Shown piece by piece: positions 10,545 to 22,849 of a stretch of 64,000 nt of DNA; position 1 is the stretch's first letter, and the number at the start of each line of letters is the position of its first letter. Position numbers and translations under genes: made by a program. A model generated the notes under the pieces. It saw only the letters and a list, made by a program, of their open reading frames with translations. It did no database searches and was not told the origin of the DNA. The stretch spans positions 617,501 through 681,500 of the forward strand of contig WPIO01000063.1 in NCBI GenBank assembly GCA_009760855.2. The letters run 5' to 3'. The DNA is from Cristatella mucedo. Taxonomy: Eukaryota; Bryozoa; Phylactolaemata; Cristatellidae.

Positions 10545-12353
10545 AATGTAATGTATCTCCGTCAGTAACTCCACAAAGTCATAAAGACCATGTGGGTGTT
10601 ACGCAGGAGAGTTTTGTATAGCGAACTCACAGACTAAGCGGCTTTCGGTACGCATTCGGTAGCCAACAGACTTCGTCTCACACAACAAAGAGAAAGTGGG
10701 AAGCATAGCAGAGTCAGGAGAGCAGTTGAGGTAGTGAGGAGCATAGAAGTAGCAGTTCAGGACCGCTGAAAAAGATGTGCCATAGTCTGCAGTTGGAAAG
10801 TAGTTGTCGTTGCGAAAGAATTGTGGAAGCGAGTTCCACAATCTAGGACCTGCAGAGCTAAAGCTTCTGTCCCCAACTGTCTTTAAGCGGAGGAATGGGA
10901 CAGCTAATTTATTGTCCACACAGGACCTCAGGGCACGAACAGGCTGAAACTGATGCAGCCGTTCAGCTAGGAACGAAGGAGCCAAGCCGTGGCGGGCCTT
11001 GTGGGTCAGCATAAGAACTTCGCTCTGTATCCTTCGCTCAACCGGCAACCATCCTAGCTTTTTCAGCAAAGGAGACACGTGCTCAAACCACTGGGACTTG
11101 AAGACCAGCCTTGCAGCCATATTCATAGTCCGCTGTGTGGCATAATAGCCTTCTTTGGCAGCCCAGCCAAAAGGGAATTACAATAATCAAGCCGAGACAG
11201 AACTAAAGAGCTAGTTAAATTTTTTTACAAGCCACTGTGGGAGACAGCTCCCAATCTTGGATAGGGATCGGATGTGTTGGCTAGCTGTAGAGGCCGTTTT
11301 CTGAATGAAGCTTTTGAAATTGAGGCAGCTGTCGAACACGTCACCTAAATTACGAGCACGTGGTGAAGGTCGCACAATAGCATCACCTATTAGAAAAGCA
11401 AAGCCTTTTAATCCAGCCGAACGCTTAGCGTGTCCTATGAGCAGCAGTTCGGTTTTATCGTCATTTAATTTCAGGAAGTTTTCCGACATCCAGGATCGAA
11501 TGTCGGCAAGGCAAGCATTCAGTTTTTCCGTTGCTGCAGCAGATTCCGACGGTTTAAATGACAAATACAACTGAGCATCGTCAGCATAGAAGTGATATCC
11601 TATTCCATGGGCCTTAATCACTTTTCCCAGAGGTTGTGTATAAATGGAGAACAGCAAGGGACCGAGTACAGACCCTTGAGGGACTCCACAGGTGACCCTT
11701 CTCGTGTCTGAGACCTGACCCCCACACGACACGGTTTGAACACGATCAGACAAGTATGACTTTAACCACGCCAGTGCTTCGTCTGCCAGACCGATCGTTG
11801 TTCTCAATCGTTCAAGCAGAACTTCGTGATCAATGGTGTCGAAGGCAGCTGACAGATCCAGCAGAGCTAGGGCAGTGACATTCCCGTCGTCGTTGCCACG
11901 TAGAATGTCACTGTTAACACGGAGGAGAGCAGTTTCAGTAGAGTGCTGCCTCTTGAACCCTGATTGAAATGTGTCTGACATTCCATTATTTTCAATATGT
12001 TTAACTAGCTGCTTAGCAACAGATTTTTCAAGAATCTTTGATGAGAACAGAAGAAGGGAAACTGGACGATAGTTTGCTAGGACCTCTGTGTCTAATCCAG
12101 GCTTTTTAAGAATAGGTCTAACGATTGCCGATTTGAAGGACTTGGGGACGACCCCTTTTCCCAAAGAAGCATTAAAAATCTTGGTTATGGCAGGGCTATG
12201 TTGGTCTGCAAGTGAAGACCACAGAGATGAAGGTATAGGGTCTTCAGGAGACGAGCTCTTTTTGCTAGACCTTATTAAGGCAGCCACATCACAGGCAGAA
12301 ACATCGGAGAACCTTTTAAGAAAGGTCACAGGTTCTTGTGACGACAACAGCAA
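10545..12353 (-). mobile_element. LINE family B: reverse transcriptase and C-terminal region, 5'-truncated
   Basis: This is the best retrotransposon reading frame in the window. On the minus strand, 12353 down to 11211 encodes 380 residues with ordered non-LTR RT motifs: ANYRPVSLL, LLDLSAAFDTIDH, CGVPQGSVLGPLLF, the catalytic FYADDAQLYL and LKLNDDKTELLLIG. After a frameshift near an A-run at about 11220, and probably a second near 11135, the frame resumes at 11126-10599 with RLKTVGDRSFSS and GPRLWNSLPQF, a C-terminal signature typical of CR1/L2-type elements. The element ends at about 10545 in ACATTACATT-type repeats. No apurinic-type endonuclease domain lies upstream, so the copy is 5'-truncated. 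The intact 1.1-kb frame and few lesions suggest recent insertion. Assignment to the CR1/L2 group is inferred from motif style. Confidence 0.9.
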
Positions 12354-12369
12354 TCAATTCATGGGTTGC

Positions 12370-12465
12370 TTCCTTTAAATTATATTAAAGTTCCTAGGAA
12401 GATATTTAGTTCGATTTAATGTTGACAAATTCAATTTTGATGTTGTTATTATTACTGCTATATTA
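12370..12465 (+). mobile_element. Possible decayed family A tail
   Basis: Contains TTAAAGTTCCTAGGAAGATA, a diverged form of the family A terminal block, followed by TTATTATTACTG. It lies next to the 5' truncation point of the family B element. Confidence 0.35.
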
Positions 12466-12469
12466 TTAC

Positions 12470-13285
12470 GGTACGGTACGGTTTGGTAGGTACAAGGTAC
12501 AAGCTTCTCGGGCCTTGACAATCCTTGCACTACGGTGCGTGTAATTAGCGGTTCGGCACGCACCCCAGCACAGGAAGTCGTGAAGGAAGGAATTCAGGAA
12601 GCACTCGCCTGAAATTGATGTTTTCTACCAACTAGCTGAAAAAATCAGGCAATTCTACAAATCAAAGTATGCTGGTCACCTTTAACAGCTACCGATGACC
12701 GAAACGTTTGACTATAAGTACTTTGCCCTAAAAATGACCAAAAATATTAAATTAGTCACTATCGAGATAATCGGGCTTTTCTAGATCAATAATTGCCTTA
12801 TCAACTGGCTCTAGCATGTGAGGAATGAGAGGTTATAGGCCTTTGTAGTGGCTATGGCTTAGAATTCAGCGTCATTTGCCGGCTAAAGGAAGCAGCAACC
12901 TGAATTTCACTTCCAACTCTTACATTTTTTATACGGCAATGTTTCGGAAGCTGTAAAGGCACTGCTATTAATTTTAAAATTGCTCTTTTCTATTAATTTA
13001 ACTGGCAATTAATCTCAAGAATATGATTAATTTGATCCGTCAGGCTAAAAAATATTATCAAATCGATTATGCCTGGAGACTAAAACTTTTTTCCTCGGCC
13101 AACAATTTTGTCAAGTAAAAATATAACTTGCAGCAGGGCAAGCCCTAGTGGTTTAAGTTCCAAAAACAAGCAAAAGATGTTAATAATAATAATAGCATTG
13201 CCTGTGGTTTTTACCGTAGAGCGTTTCTAGCGGCTTCTTTTGCGTAGATTTACTATAACTGATAGAATGTTGATTATTTTGCTTA
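12470..13285. other. Unassigned AT-rich sequence
   Basis: No open frame longer than about 60 codons and no recognised repeat, apart from short AAT runs near its right end. Confidence 0.4.
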
Positions 13286-13289
13286 GTTT

Positions 13290-13575
13290 TGGTTAATAAT
13301 AATAATAATAATAATACGCTGGATAAAGCGCCCTCGGAGAACTCAATTTCTTTCTAGGCGTTTTACATTTGCTGTAAAGGGAAACGCGATTGAATGGTGA
13401 GTAATACCATGCTTGATAAACAACATGAATAACATGGTTAGGGGTGACATGCACAGGGTCAGCATGCAAGTGTGGTTAGTGGCAGCGTGCACAGTGTCAG
13501 CATGCATAAGCACATAAAGGACGAATCAAGGGGACCCACTAAATGCTGTCCTAAATAGGCGCGTTTTTCATCTAG
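13290..13575 (-). mobile_element. LINE family A 3' tail copy
   Basis: An (AAT)n run is followed by the antisense terminal block (GCGCCCTC...CTAGGCG) and the antisense 3' UTR with its two related CATGCACAGGGTCAGCATG-type segments. The copy is 5'-truncated inside the 3' UTR. Confidence 0.88.
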
Positions 13576-13579
13576 GGCT

Positions 13580-14330
13580 TGGCCATCTTGAGGTTCTACT
13601 TATCTCGGGCATACAAAAGTGAAATTTGGGGTCGTGCTTCCGGTAACTGGTAAATGACAACAACCTAAAATCTAGCCATTAGAGAGCAACGCGTACCTCT
13701 TTTCTCTACCCACCACACTCTCTACCAATGGATGTAGTGACCGTAGCCAGAAGCGAGCCACCGACTTTCGGTGCCTTCGAGCAGAAGGCTCGATTGCCAA
13801 ATGGATTCGCTGGAAATCATTCGAATGGAAATCAGTTATAGCCTGAGGGACGACAATAAAGGCAAGATGCTGAGTGGTGGAAGATGGTATGAAAGCCACC
13901 GAATAAGCCAAAAAGTATGGATAAGTACAGCCGGTACAGCCGAATTAAGTGACCTGTGACCTGCTGGCCAGTAGGTCTTGAAATCGATTCGACGAGGCAG
14001 CTGTTCAACTCAAACAGAAGTGGTTCCTCGGTGTGTAGCAGCTACTCCGTCGACGGCAGACCAGACGGCAGCCGCTAATTTTAGAACCGGCGGAAGACGA
14101 TGAAGGGGCTCCGGCAGGTAGTCCTGAGTACAGTGTTTGCAGTCATCTAGACGCAGTGTCACAAAGCGCGAACTCATTTGTTGAGAGCAATGTCTGAGCT
14201 GAGTGCTGATTAGTAGCGACGAAAACCACTATTGTCGGTCCAAAAAAAATCTTAACAGGTCTTCAAGCGTGCTTGATATTTTGCACATTGCCAGAAGTTC
14301 GTCCGGCTGACTACACTCCGGGACGAATTG
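13580..14330. other. Unassigned sequence
   Basis: No gene recognised. The 79- and 62-codon frames near 13700-13950 face each other and lack recognisable features. Confidence 0.35.
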
Positions 14331-14334
14331 CTCA

Positions 14335-14525
14335 ACTTCGTTAAATAAATAAATACAAGCTGATTTAGCAGACTCTTTTTGTATAGCGACAGAAGAGCCT
14401 TGACGGCTATCATCACCGCTGCAGCGGCGATAAAGGATTGTCCACCACAGGATTCGAACCCACGACCTTGGGCCGAGGTCGTGAAAAGCAACCGCCTTAC
14501 CGAGTGAGCCATTACGGCTCGTTCA
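14335..14525 (-). mobile_element. SINE type 1 (tRNA-derived), near full length
   Basis: On the minus strand it begins GAGCCGTAATGGCTCACTCG (an A-box-like region at about 14505-14520). It continues through a GACCTCGG/CCGAGGTC-type stem to the B box GGGTTCGAATCC, then the body with GCGGTGATGATAGCCGTCAA, and ends CTGCTAAATCAGCTTG followed by TATTTATTTATTT. It is one of the two best type 1 copies in the window. Confidence 0.88.
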
Positions 14526-14529
14526 CAAC

Positions 14530-15006
14530 CCCAATGGAGACTCACTCAGCAGCCATTCAATACCAGGCCACGTATGACATCGCAACACACCTCCCATCGA
14601 GAACCAGTAGTAGCAATAAGAAGCGCCCAGTGGTGCCTACAAGGCAGTCCACACCATCGGCGACAGGGAACGGCAGACATGAAGGACGGTTTCGCATCAT
14701 TTCACTCGCTTACGGTGCTTACTTACTGCCATCGCTCGCTCAGCGCTGTCAGCTCTAGTCCAGAAGGCCCCGATTCTCTCCTCAAAAGTCGAGATGATCC
14801 GAACTTCTTTACGGTTGCGTCGACACTCTCTTTCCCCCCCCCCCGAAATTCGAAGATCAGAGCGAAGGTTGCTGGTGGTACTATCATGATCATCTTGAAT
14901 TATTTTAAACCGGATCCTAGCTGCTCTAACGTTTGCATTCCTCAATCAGGAATCAATTGGGAGACATCATTTAAAAGATGATGCATGCAGTGTACTCGAG
15001 TTGGAA

Positions 15007-15009
<3 letters not shown>
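14530..15009. other. Unassigned sequence
   Basis: Open frames of 106 and 135 codons overlap out of frame and match nothing I recognise. A C10 homopolymer is at about 14835-14845. Confidence 0.35.

Positions 15010-15055
<46 letters not shown>
15010..15055. repeat. (TA)n microsatellite
   Basis: An uninterrupted TA tract of about 46 bases. Confidence 0.95.
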
Positions 15056-15569
15056 CTAGCAACGTTCGGATGTGACGGCTAGCTGTGATGGCTAGATTTG
15101 CTCCATCGAGCTAATGAAAATGCCATAAATTAAATCAATGCCATAATGGTTAAATTGGCCTGAGTGCTTGCATCGTATCTTATATTTTCTTGGCAGACCA
15201 TCGAGCGACAATGGCTCATAGCCTCCAAGACTTCGGAAGGTGATCCTGTAAAACTTTTTAGAAAGGCCTGTTGCAAAACTTCCTCTAGCATACTCGTACC
15301 GTGGGTTTAATTTACCTCACCCATCTATGAAATAAAATAAGTTACGTTACGGCACCTAGCAGAAGCAGAATCTGTTACAACTGTGGAAAGATGATACAAA
15401 CTAGCGAAGACCTGTAAAAAAATTTGGGATATCGTAACTTTATTTGCAGAGCTTAGAGTTTGAAAAATAAATCTCGTTCAAATTCAATTTCAAACCATTT
15501 TAACCACTTATTTTGTAGTGCGAAATGCAACCTAATATTAGCTAATTGTATGCTTAGATGTGTACATCC

Positions 15570-15571
<2 letters not shown>
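15056..15571. other. Unassigned sequence
   Basis: AT-rich. No open frame or repeat recognised. Confidence 0.35.

Positions 15572-15602
<31 letters not shown>
15572..15602. repeat. (AT)n microsatellite
   Basis: An AT tract of about 31 bases. Confidence 0.94.
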
Positions 15603-15606
<4 letters not shown>

Positions 15607-15944
15607 TCAAGACACGGGATATTGTAATTGGTCTGGCGAAGTTAAACGTTTGGTGGCGAAATCTTGCAGCAGCGAGACTTGTTAGCTTCCTCTTCAGTCT
15701 CTTGCTGTTGCTGCTTGGGACGTAAGTTGCATTTACGTAGAGCTTCTAAAGCACGACACTTTTTGCTGTCATTGTGATTATTCGCTTTGCGATGTGCCTT
15801 CAGCGATAACTTCGCATGTATTCGGCTCGCTCAGCACTTCTTGATCTAAATCCATTCATATTAAAACAAAATACTTGCCTTGTCGATTTCCCTGTACAGC
15901 TTGAAGAGGGAAATGGAAGAAGTTAAGCACAATGTGCTTAATTA

Positions 15945-16500
15945 CACTCGACGCCTTTTGTCGCTCACTTTTAGGTCCCTTCATTCTTTGGCTCCAGCCT
16001 ATCTCTCTCAGATCTATTCCCACACCAGGCCAAGCATCATACCACCCGCTTTTCGGAATCCAACAGTCTACCAATGCCTCGTACAGACCTCAAATCCTGT
16101 GGAGACCGTGCATTTAGTTCGTATGCTCCCAAAGCTTGGAACTCCCTCCCGACCTGCGTCAGAACATCCTCTGACTTGACCACATTTAATAAAAACTTAA
16201 AAACACACCTGTTTAGGACAGCATTTAGTGGGTCCGTGTGATTCATCCTTCATGTGCTTATGCGTGCTGACACTGTGCATGCTGCCACTAACCACATTTG
16301 CATGCTGACCCTGTGCATGTCACCCCTAACCATGTCATTCATTTTGTTTGTTTATCAAGCATGATATTACTCACCGTTCAATTGCATTTCCCTTTGCAGC
16401 AAATGTAAAGCGCCTAGAGAGAGAGATTGAGCTCTATGAGGGCGCTCTATCAAGTGCATTATTATGGTTATCAAGTGCATTACTATTTATCAAGTGCATT
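15945..16500 (+). mobile_element. LINE family A copy with triplicated tail
   Basis: The plus strand gives the family C-terminal region, including LTFRSLHSLAPAYLSQIYSH, then the 3' UTR and AAAGCGCCTAGAGAGAGAG. Its terminal segment TATCAAGTGCATTA is present three times in succession (about 16448-16502) instead of the usual single copy plus (ATT)n. Confidence 0.88.
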
Positions 16501-16504
16501 ATCA

Positions 16505-17679
16505 CTTTGTTCACTTTCGTGCAATGCTTAACCTTTATCACTTCCCTGCACCTCTAAATGAGTTTTAATGCGCTTCTGATTTGTAGCAAATGTCAATCGC
16601 ATTTGTGTATGCACATTTTCCGGGCTCTCTTCCCATTGGTTCGAACCGGCTAACAAATCAGCGACTTTCGTTCACGGGATAGATTTACGTATTCACATGC
16701 ATCCCCACTAACTAAAGCGAGGAAGTCCATCCTCCTGTCAAGCGGCCAGATGGCGACCAATACTTCCTGGAGTGACGTGTAATAGACGTGTAAATTTATG
16801 TACAGTCATGTATTTCTACTGTGACTCAGCGAAGCGAGTCCGCAGGCAGTGAGCTCTACTTCAAAATTATAGAGAGATTGGCGACGTCGTTGCAGTCAGC
16901 AAGAATCGCATTGTGGATGGCATTGACAAGCATGGAACCACTTTCTTAGAGCTTGTCGAGAAGGCATACACAAAACTTAGTCTGCAGGGCTTTGCGAAAT
17001 AAGAAGCAATGGCGCATATACTCCCATCTGTGGGCAAAAGCTGCAACGTGCCGTACTGAGTTCAAACTGTGGTGCGCCAGCGCGGAAAGGCCGACATGCT
17101 GAGCCCTATACTATAGCATAGCATCAGCAAGGAAAAACGCTGTAAGCAAGTGCAGGAATTCAAGTGCATGTTGCAATCATAAGGATTTGATATAAGAAAA
17201 AGTCGCTGATCAGCCTCCGGGCAGATGGGCAGAGGAACTCGAAGAATAAAACAAAGAAATTCGGGAATCAATGCAAACCAGATACTCGCCGCAAACGACA
17301 GTCGCTACGGCAGTCATTGCGACAGTCGCTAAGCCAGAGCGCCCTTTCCAGGCACAACCCACAGCACAGTTGCAATCACTTTCATTTTTACTAAAACTAA
17401 TATTCTTCAAGACTAACGTGGGTTGTTGACGATTCGAGAACCAATGATGCTGCAATATATTATATTTCGGTACATACTCACTCCAATCTCGTAGAAGCCA
17501 TCTACCATAGAATGCATGGTGACCTTGAAATGAATCCTGCGAAGGTCACACCCTTCGTATGAAGGCGGATCGAGAGCAGCACCCCCAGCGAGAAACTTGG
17601 GGGAGGTCTGTAGCAGTTTAAATGTGCTTGCATAGTTGCCGGAATTCATGGGGGCTGACCGGTTAATAAAAATGCATGA
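16505..17679. other. Unassigned sequence
   Basis: No gene recognised. The minus-strand frames at 17062-17271 and 17210-17455 show no domain. Plus-strand translation around 16870-17000 has a short amino-acid-like stretch interrupted by stops. Confidence 0.35.
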
Positions 17680-18345
17680 ATAATAACAATAATAACAATA
17701 ATAATGCAATTATATAGCGCCCTCAGAGAACCTGATCTCTCTCGAGGCACTTTACGTATGCTGCAAAGAAAGCACGATCAAATCGTTAATGGTAACAAGT
17801 ACAATTTTAACAAGCATAATATGGTTGGAGGTAACATGCACATTGCCAACATGTAAATGTGGTTAGTGGTAATATGTGCAGTGTCCGCACGCATAAGCAC
17901 ACAAAGGATGATCACAGGGACCGCCCATTTATTTAAGAAACATGTGCATTTTTAGCTTCTTTTTAAATGTAGTCAAGTCACGGGTGTCGCGACGTCAGTC
18001 ACAAGTGATTTTCAGGCATTGGGAACATCCGTCGGGACGGTCTCCAGAGGATTTGAAGTTGGTTTGAATCATAGATCAATGATTTGAGACAGAAAAGTGG
18101 GTAGAATGATGCCTAGCCTGGTGTGGGAGTAGTTCTGATAGGTAGGCTGGCTGGAGACAGAGAATGAAGGGACTTAAAAGTGAGTGATGTAACCTCGAAG
18201 TCGATGCGCTGCTTGCATGGGAGGCAGTGCGGGTCGGCGATAAGTGGCGTGATGAGGAAACTGCAACGCTCACGACAACCAAGCCAACCAGCAGAGTTTT
18301 GCACACACAACTTCAGGCACCTTGCTGCACAGGCTTGACGACCAG
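17680..18345 (-). mobile_element. LINE family A copy
   Basis: Starts with an AAT/AAC-rich antisense tail, then the antisense terminal block GCGCCCTCAGAGAACCTGAT, the 3' UTR, and the C-terminal coding part (TFKSLHSLSPA in a broken frame). It is degraded, with stops and frameshifts. Confidence 0.84.
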
Positions 18346-18349
18346 CAAG

Positions 18350-20850
18350 AAAACAGTGAGTTACACAAGTTGATATGGGATGTCACGAATACGCGGACAA
18401 ATTTGAACCCAATATTGCTGTCTGAGCAGGCTCGAATTTAGCACATAGGTGCACTACTAGGGTTTTACTTAATTTTTGGTAGAAGGACATTGCCAAATTC
18501 GGCAAGCCTGAGCTGACGAACTGCTGGTCGTTTCGTATTTATTACTTTTACTATTTTACTTTTACTGTTACTTTATTACTTTTTATATTGTATTACTTAT
18601 TTTTATTTAAAGAATGTGAGCAGTGCTAGTCTGTAATAATTAATTTCTCATCCACAGGCTGGTTAAAGTAGAGAACCTGCGTTAGTAAGACGCTTATCTG
18701 CCGCACCGAGTTGCTTCAAGTAAAGTTGAGCGCAGCTCAAAGGAAGCGCACCCCCTCTCGGGCGTCTTCATCTGCGGATTTAAAGTACTTGGTTCATTTT
18801 CGTGGACTAGTGGTTTTGCCCTCAAGGTCAAGGTTGGCCATCCAAAATCCCCACCGTGACAATGGTCAGTTCAATAGGCCTATTCTTAGGTGCCATAGTC
18901 TCAAGATTGGTATGCAAACAAAACGGCGGACATCACTGGCACGTTTTCAGTGAGCTCGAGTCAGATCCGTATGGGAATCACTGGGGGCCTGACATTTGGC
19001 TCATATTCGACCAGTCGCACTTAAGGTTTCTCCTGTTTAGCGATCCTACTTATCGATCTACAGCAGTATCACGGAGCACAAGTAATTTATACTCGACAAG
19101 CTATCTGAGCTCATACGAAAAAAGGTAATCCACGGTTTACTTTTCTCAAATTAATTTGATATTTATGCAGAAACGCGCACGGCAGTCGACCTTATCAAGC
19201 TCGGCAAGCCCTTTTCGCGTTAATCGCGCCTCTGAGTTCGACAACTGAGATCACCGAGGTCAATGAGCCCCAATTACTCCACTGGCTGCAGCGAGAAAGA
19301 GCCCGCCAGCCACTTTCGCATCCTTACTTCGGTTTCTAAAGAAATTCCGGTACTAGCATTCAGTAATAACGGTCATAATCGGTCGTTCGCGTGGCGCCAT
19401 AAGAGAAGATCTAGACTAGATCTCTATCCGGGCGCTTAGCAGCTCGCTAAATGAGAATCATTAATCGAGGGACAAATGACATGCACGGCGTCATGCTTAG
19501 GACAGGCAGGCAAAAACAAACAAGCGTGACGAGGGTGTGCAACGCCGGAATCGCACTTCCGCTTATAGCTACCGGCGTTTAGCAACCACCCGTGCGTCTA
19601 AAGGCTGAATTTAGAGTAAATGCTTAGAACGCGTACATAGATCGTGGTAATCCTTGCATTTACAAAAAGCACTTCCTCACGCCACTGCCTGACGCCTCGG
19701 TTCAACGCAAGTTGTCGACTTTGAGCCGGACAGATGCTTCACACGCACGCAGACAGACTAATGTTGAGGCAACAGCCTCCCGCACTCCCAACTAATTGTT
19801 GCCATGCAGTTGCCTCCCAGGTGGAATGTTTCCGGTTCCCCTAATCAGATATTTCGCTGTTTCGAGGAAATTGGCGTGCTGCGCAGTGCACTTATCTTAA
19901 TCTAAGCAACATCTTGCTAGAGATACGAGTTCAAGAGGTCTTAGACTTTTTCTAACTCTGACTATTGCAGAGTTTGCGGAATAATTACCAAAGCTATTAG
20001 CCTGAGATACTAAGCGACGAGACGCTGAAATCGGTGGACAACGAAACGGTGAACGATGTGCCAAAAATTAGCTGACGAACAGCTTGAATAAACCGTGAGA
20101 CTGAATTTAGTTTACTAGGAAAGTAAGTATGGAAGGCGAAGAGAAGCGGGTAAATAAGCGAAGCATTTTGAATGTGCCTTGCTGCATGCCCGATGGCTAC
20201 TCGAAGAGAATTATATCGGCGGTGCAACTGCAAACCACTAGGTAGTTGCATCTCGAGCGATGTGTTCATTCGTGAAAAATGTGCTTGTTTTTTCGCCACT
20301 AGCAACGTAAAATTCAGACTGCGGCATAGTTGCTAACTCTTTTAATCCTAAATGGGGTGCTGAACAGATCACCATAACTTTATATCTGATCACAATTTTC
20401 GCCGGAAATTTGCGGTCAGCCTCCGGTAGATTCTGACGGTGGTAAACTCGATGTGCTAACTTAGCTGTGGGATGAGCCAATAAAGAAAGCATGCATCACT
20501 AATAAGACTCTCCGGACTCTCGCGGCCATCAAAAGATGCCATGAGTGCGGCGTGACAGCCGTGAGAGCTGAATTCAAGTCCACATTCGCCCCAGCGTCAC
20601 TCACCCTTCCGGGGATTGGTTACTGTGGCACAGCGTTGAGCCGTCTGGCTTTCATTGTTGTGGCAATATATATGGCCGTGCGCTTTACAGCGGACCTCCA
20701 GGGTTTGCCACTAGAATTTGATTATCACAGCAATCTCGTAGCCCAAATGACGCAGTCGTAAGCACGATAACTCCCTCGAGACCAGCTACTGCTTTGCTCC
20801 TGCAGCAGGAGCTGGCTGGACCGCTCCTGCTGCAGTGCTGTCACCGCGTC
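18350..20850. other. Unassigned 2.5-kb stretch
   Basis: No repeat family or protein recognised. The frame at 20552-20761 (69 codons) contains a hydrophobic run but no homology I can name. An AT-rich patch of T/A homopolymers lies at 18530-18610. Confidence 0.35.
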
Positions 20851-20854
20851 TCCT

Positions 20855-21725
20855 CGATGCACTTCGATGCACTCCTCCTCGATTCACACTTCCTCAATCC
20901 TCCCATCATCCTCATCATCTTCCTTGATGCACCCTCGATGCACTCCTCGATTGACTCACCCTCCTCCTCCTCCTCCTCCTCCTCCTCCTCCTCGATGCAC
21001 TCCTCCTCGATGCACTACTACTCACAGCATTCCTCCTCGATCCACCCATCATCATCATCCTCCTCCTCCTCCACCTCCTCCTTCTCTGTGCACCCTCGAT
21101 GCATTCTTCATCGATCCACCCATCATCCTCCTCCTCCTCCTCCTCCTCCTCGATGCACTCCTCCTCAATGCACTACTACTCAATGCATTCCTCCTCGATC
21201 TACCCATCATCATCATCCTCCTCCTCCTCCTCCTTCTCTATGCACCCTCGATGCATTCTTCCTCGATCCACCCATCATCCTCCTCCTCCTCCTCCTCGAT
21301 GCACTCCTCCTCGATGCACTACTACTCAATGCATTCCTCCTCGATCCACCCATCATCATCATCCTCCTCCTCCTCCTCCTCCTTCTCTATGCACCCTCGA
21401 TGCATTCTTCCTCGATCCACCCATCATCCTCCTCCTCCTCCTCCTCGATGCACTCCTCCTCGATGCACTACTACTCAATGCATTCCTCCTCGATCTACCC
21501 ATCATCATCATCATCCTCCTCCTCCTCCTCCTTCTCTATGCACCCTCGATGCATTCTTCCTCGATCCACCCATCATCCTCCTCCTCCTCCTCCTCCTCGA
21601 TGCACTCCTCCTCGATGCACTACTACTCAATGCACTCCTCCTCGATCTACCCATCATCATCATCCTCCTCCTCCTCCTCCTCCTCCTCCTCCTCCTCCTC
21701 CTCCTCCTCCTCCTCGATGCACCCT
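20855..21725. repeat. TCC-rich minisatellite, unit about 150 bp, 4-5 units
   Basis: Higher-order units recur with a period of 149-152 bp, judged by TTCTCTRTGCACCCTCG at about 21082, 21234, 21383 and 21532. Each unit mixes (TCC)n tracts, TCATCATC runs and CTCGATGCACT motifs. No stop codon occurs in any plus frame, so three frames (up to 341 codons) are open at once. Since 149 is not a multiple of three, each frame cycles through Ser/Met/His/Tyr, Pro/Arg/Cys/Thr and Leu/Asp/Ile versions of the same DNA. That indicates repeat structure rather than selection on a protein. Confidence 0.93.
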
Positions 21726-21729
21726 CCAC

Positions 21730-22845
21730 ACAACTAGACGCACCCTCAACTCCTCGAGGCATGAACTTGCTGAGCACTTCTTTCAGTTGAAAAAGACTGT
21801 TGGAGTCAGTGTTCTTTGAATGAAGCTCTTGGATCGTGGAGTGGAGCTCTGCTAATTTCGAGTGCTGCTACTTTGAAAATCTATCCGGCAACTCGAGTGA
21901 TTTCCTAATACAGCTGCACTTTTTCTGCTTCTGTGCGAGAGACGCAAATAGTCGCCCAAGCAGCAGGGCAGTGAGAGTCGCTTAATCTCTGAATGCTCCG
22001 CAGAAAAATCGCTCCAACTTGTACCAAGCACTCGGCTTCCATTATTTAGTCGAGCTATAGACAAACGCGAGCGACATTAGTTCGACTGGGACGGCTTGTC
22101 AAAACTGCAGGCTCGACTCGCTGGTCCAGCAAGCTCTGGCGTGAGTTCACTCGTCGTTGCGTCGTAGCGACTCAAGAGGCGACACTTCTCGTCTCGTGCC
22201 TGCCGCACCTGCCTGTGCACCGGCCCTCGATTACTGTCTGCGTCTGGGCCTTTCCTGAACATGGCGGCTGGTCCGAAAGTATTCTAGAAGTATTAGCACC
22301 ACCAACCGGTCGAGGTCAACCTCTCGAGTGCAAGCAGCCAGCGAAACGAGCAGCAAGCTAATAGTGGGCATCTGCCAGCTGCGGCCCACACTAAAGCCAT
22401 ATGCGACGCGGTTTTCGCCAATTCAGTGCACGGAGCCGAACATCCGACGGTAGGTGGCAGCTAATCGGAGATGGTGCGTTCTGGGAAAATGGCGACCAGC
22501 CTGGCTGTGGCTTCTCGTTCTCTGTAGCCGAGCTTTCGCCAGCAGGGCAATGGCAACGGGGAACCCCCTCCCCCCTTTAAAAAAGCGACGGTCCATTTTA
22601 ATGCCACAGCACAGATTCGATGCATGTTTCGCATGAATTGACGGCTGGCTGAGCTCTGGGACTAAGCTAATTTTTGGAAGCAAGCGAGAATTTTTCAAGT
22701 GGGCTTCCCATATCGAAAGCATTCCAGTCTTTCTTCAGTTCTTTGTCCTCGGATAGCTTCACTACCTCTCAAGCATAGCGACGATTTATGTCACATTGGT
22801 ATGTATTTAAATGCTTCAGATTTTTTTCGAAGATGTACCACGTCC
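21730..22845. other. Unassigned; two ATGGCG-type sites
   Basis: ACATGGCGGCT at about 22259 and AAAATGGCGACC at about 22486 resemble the YY1-type CCATnTT/AAnATGG promoter motif. No exon with a recognisable product follows either site. Confidence 0.3.
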
Positions 22846-22849
22846 AAGT

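Noticed and set aside
14335-14525. A tRNA gene on the minus strand
   Set aside because: It has A- and B-box-like motifs but no sound cloverleaf, and the same body and tail recur in other copies. It is a SINE.
20794-21819. A 341-codon open frame
   Set aside because: All three plus frames are open through the same minisatellite and give unrelated low-complexity peptides. There is no domain and no codon signal.
22430-22640. A gene starting at the ATGGCG motif near 22486
   Set aside because: The frame from the nearest upstream ATG stops after about 18 codons and no splice-consistent exon follows.
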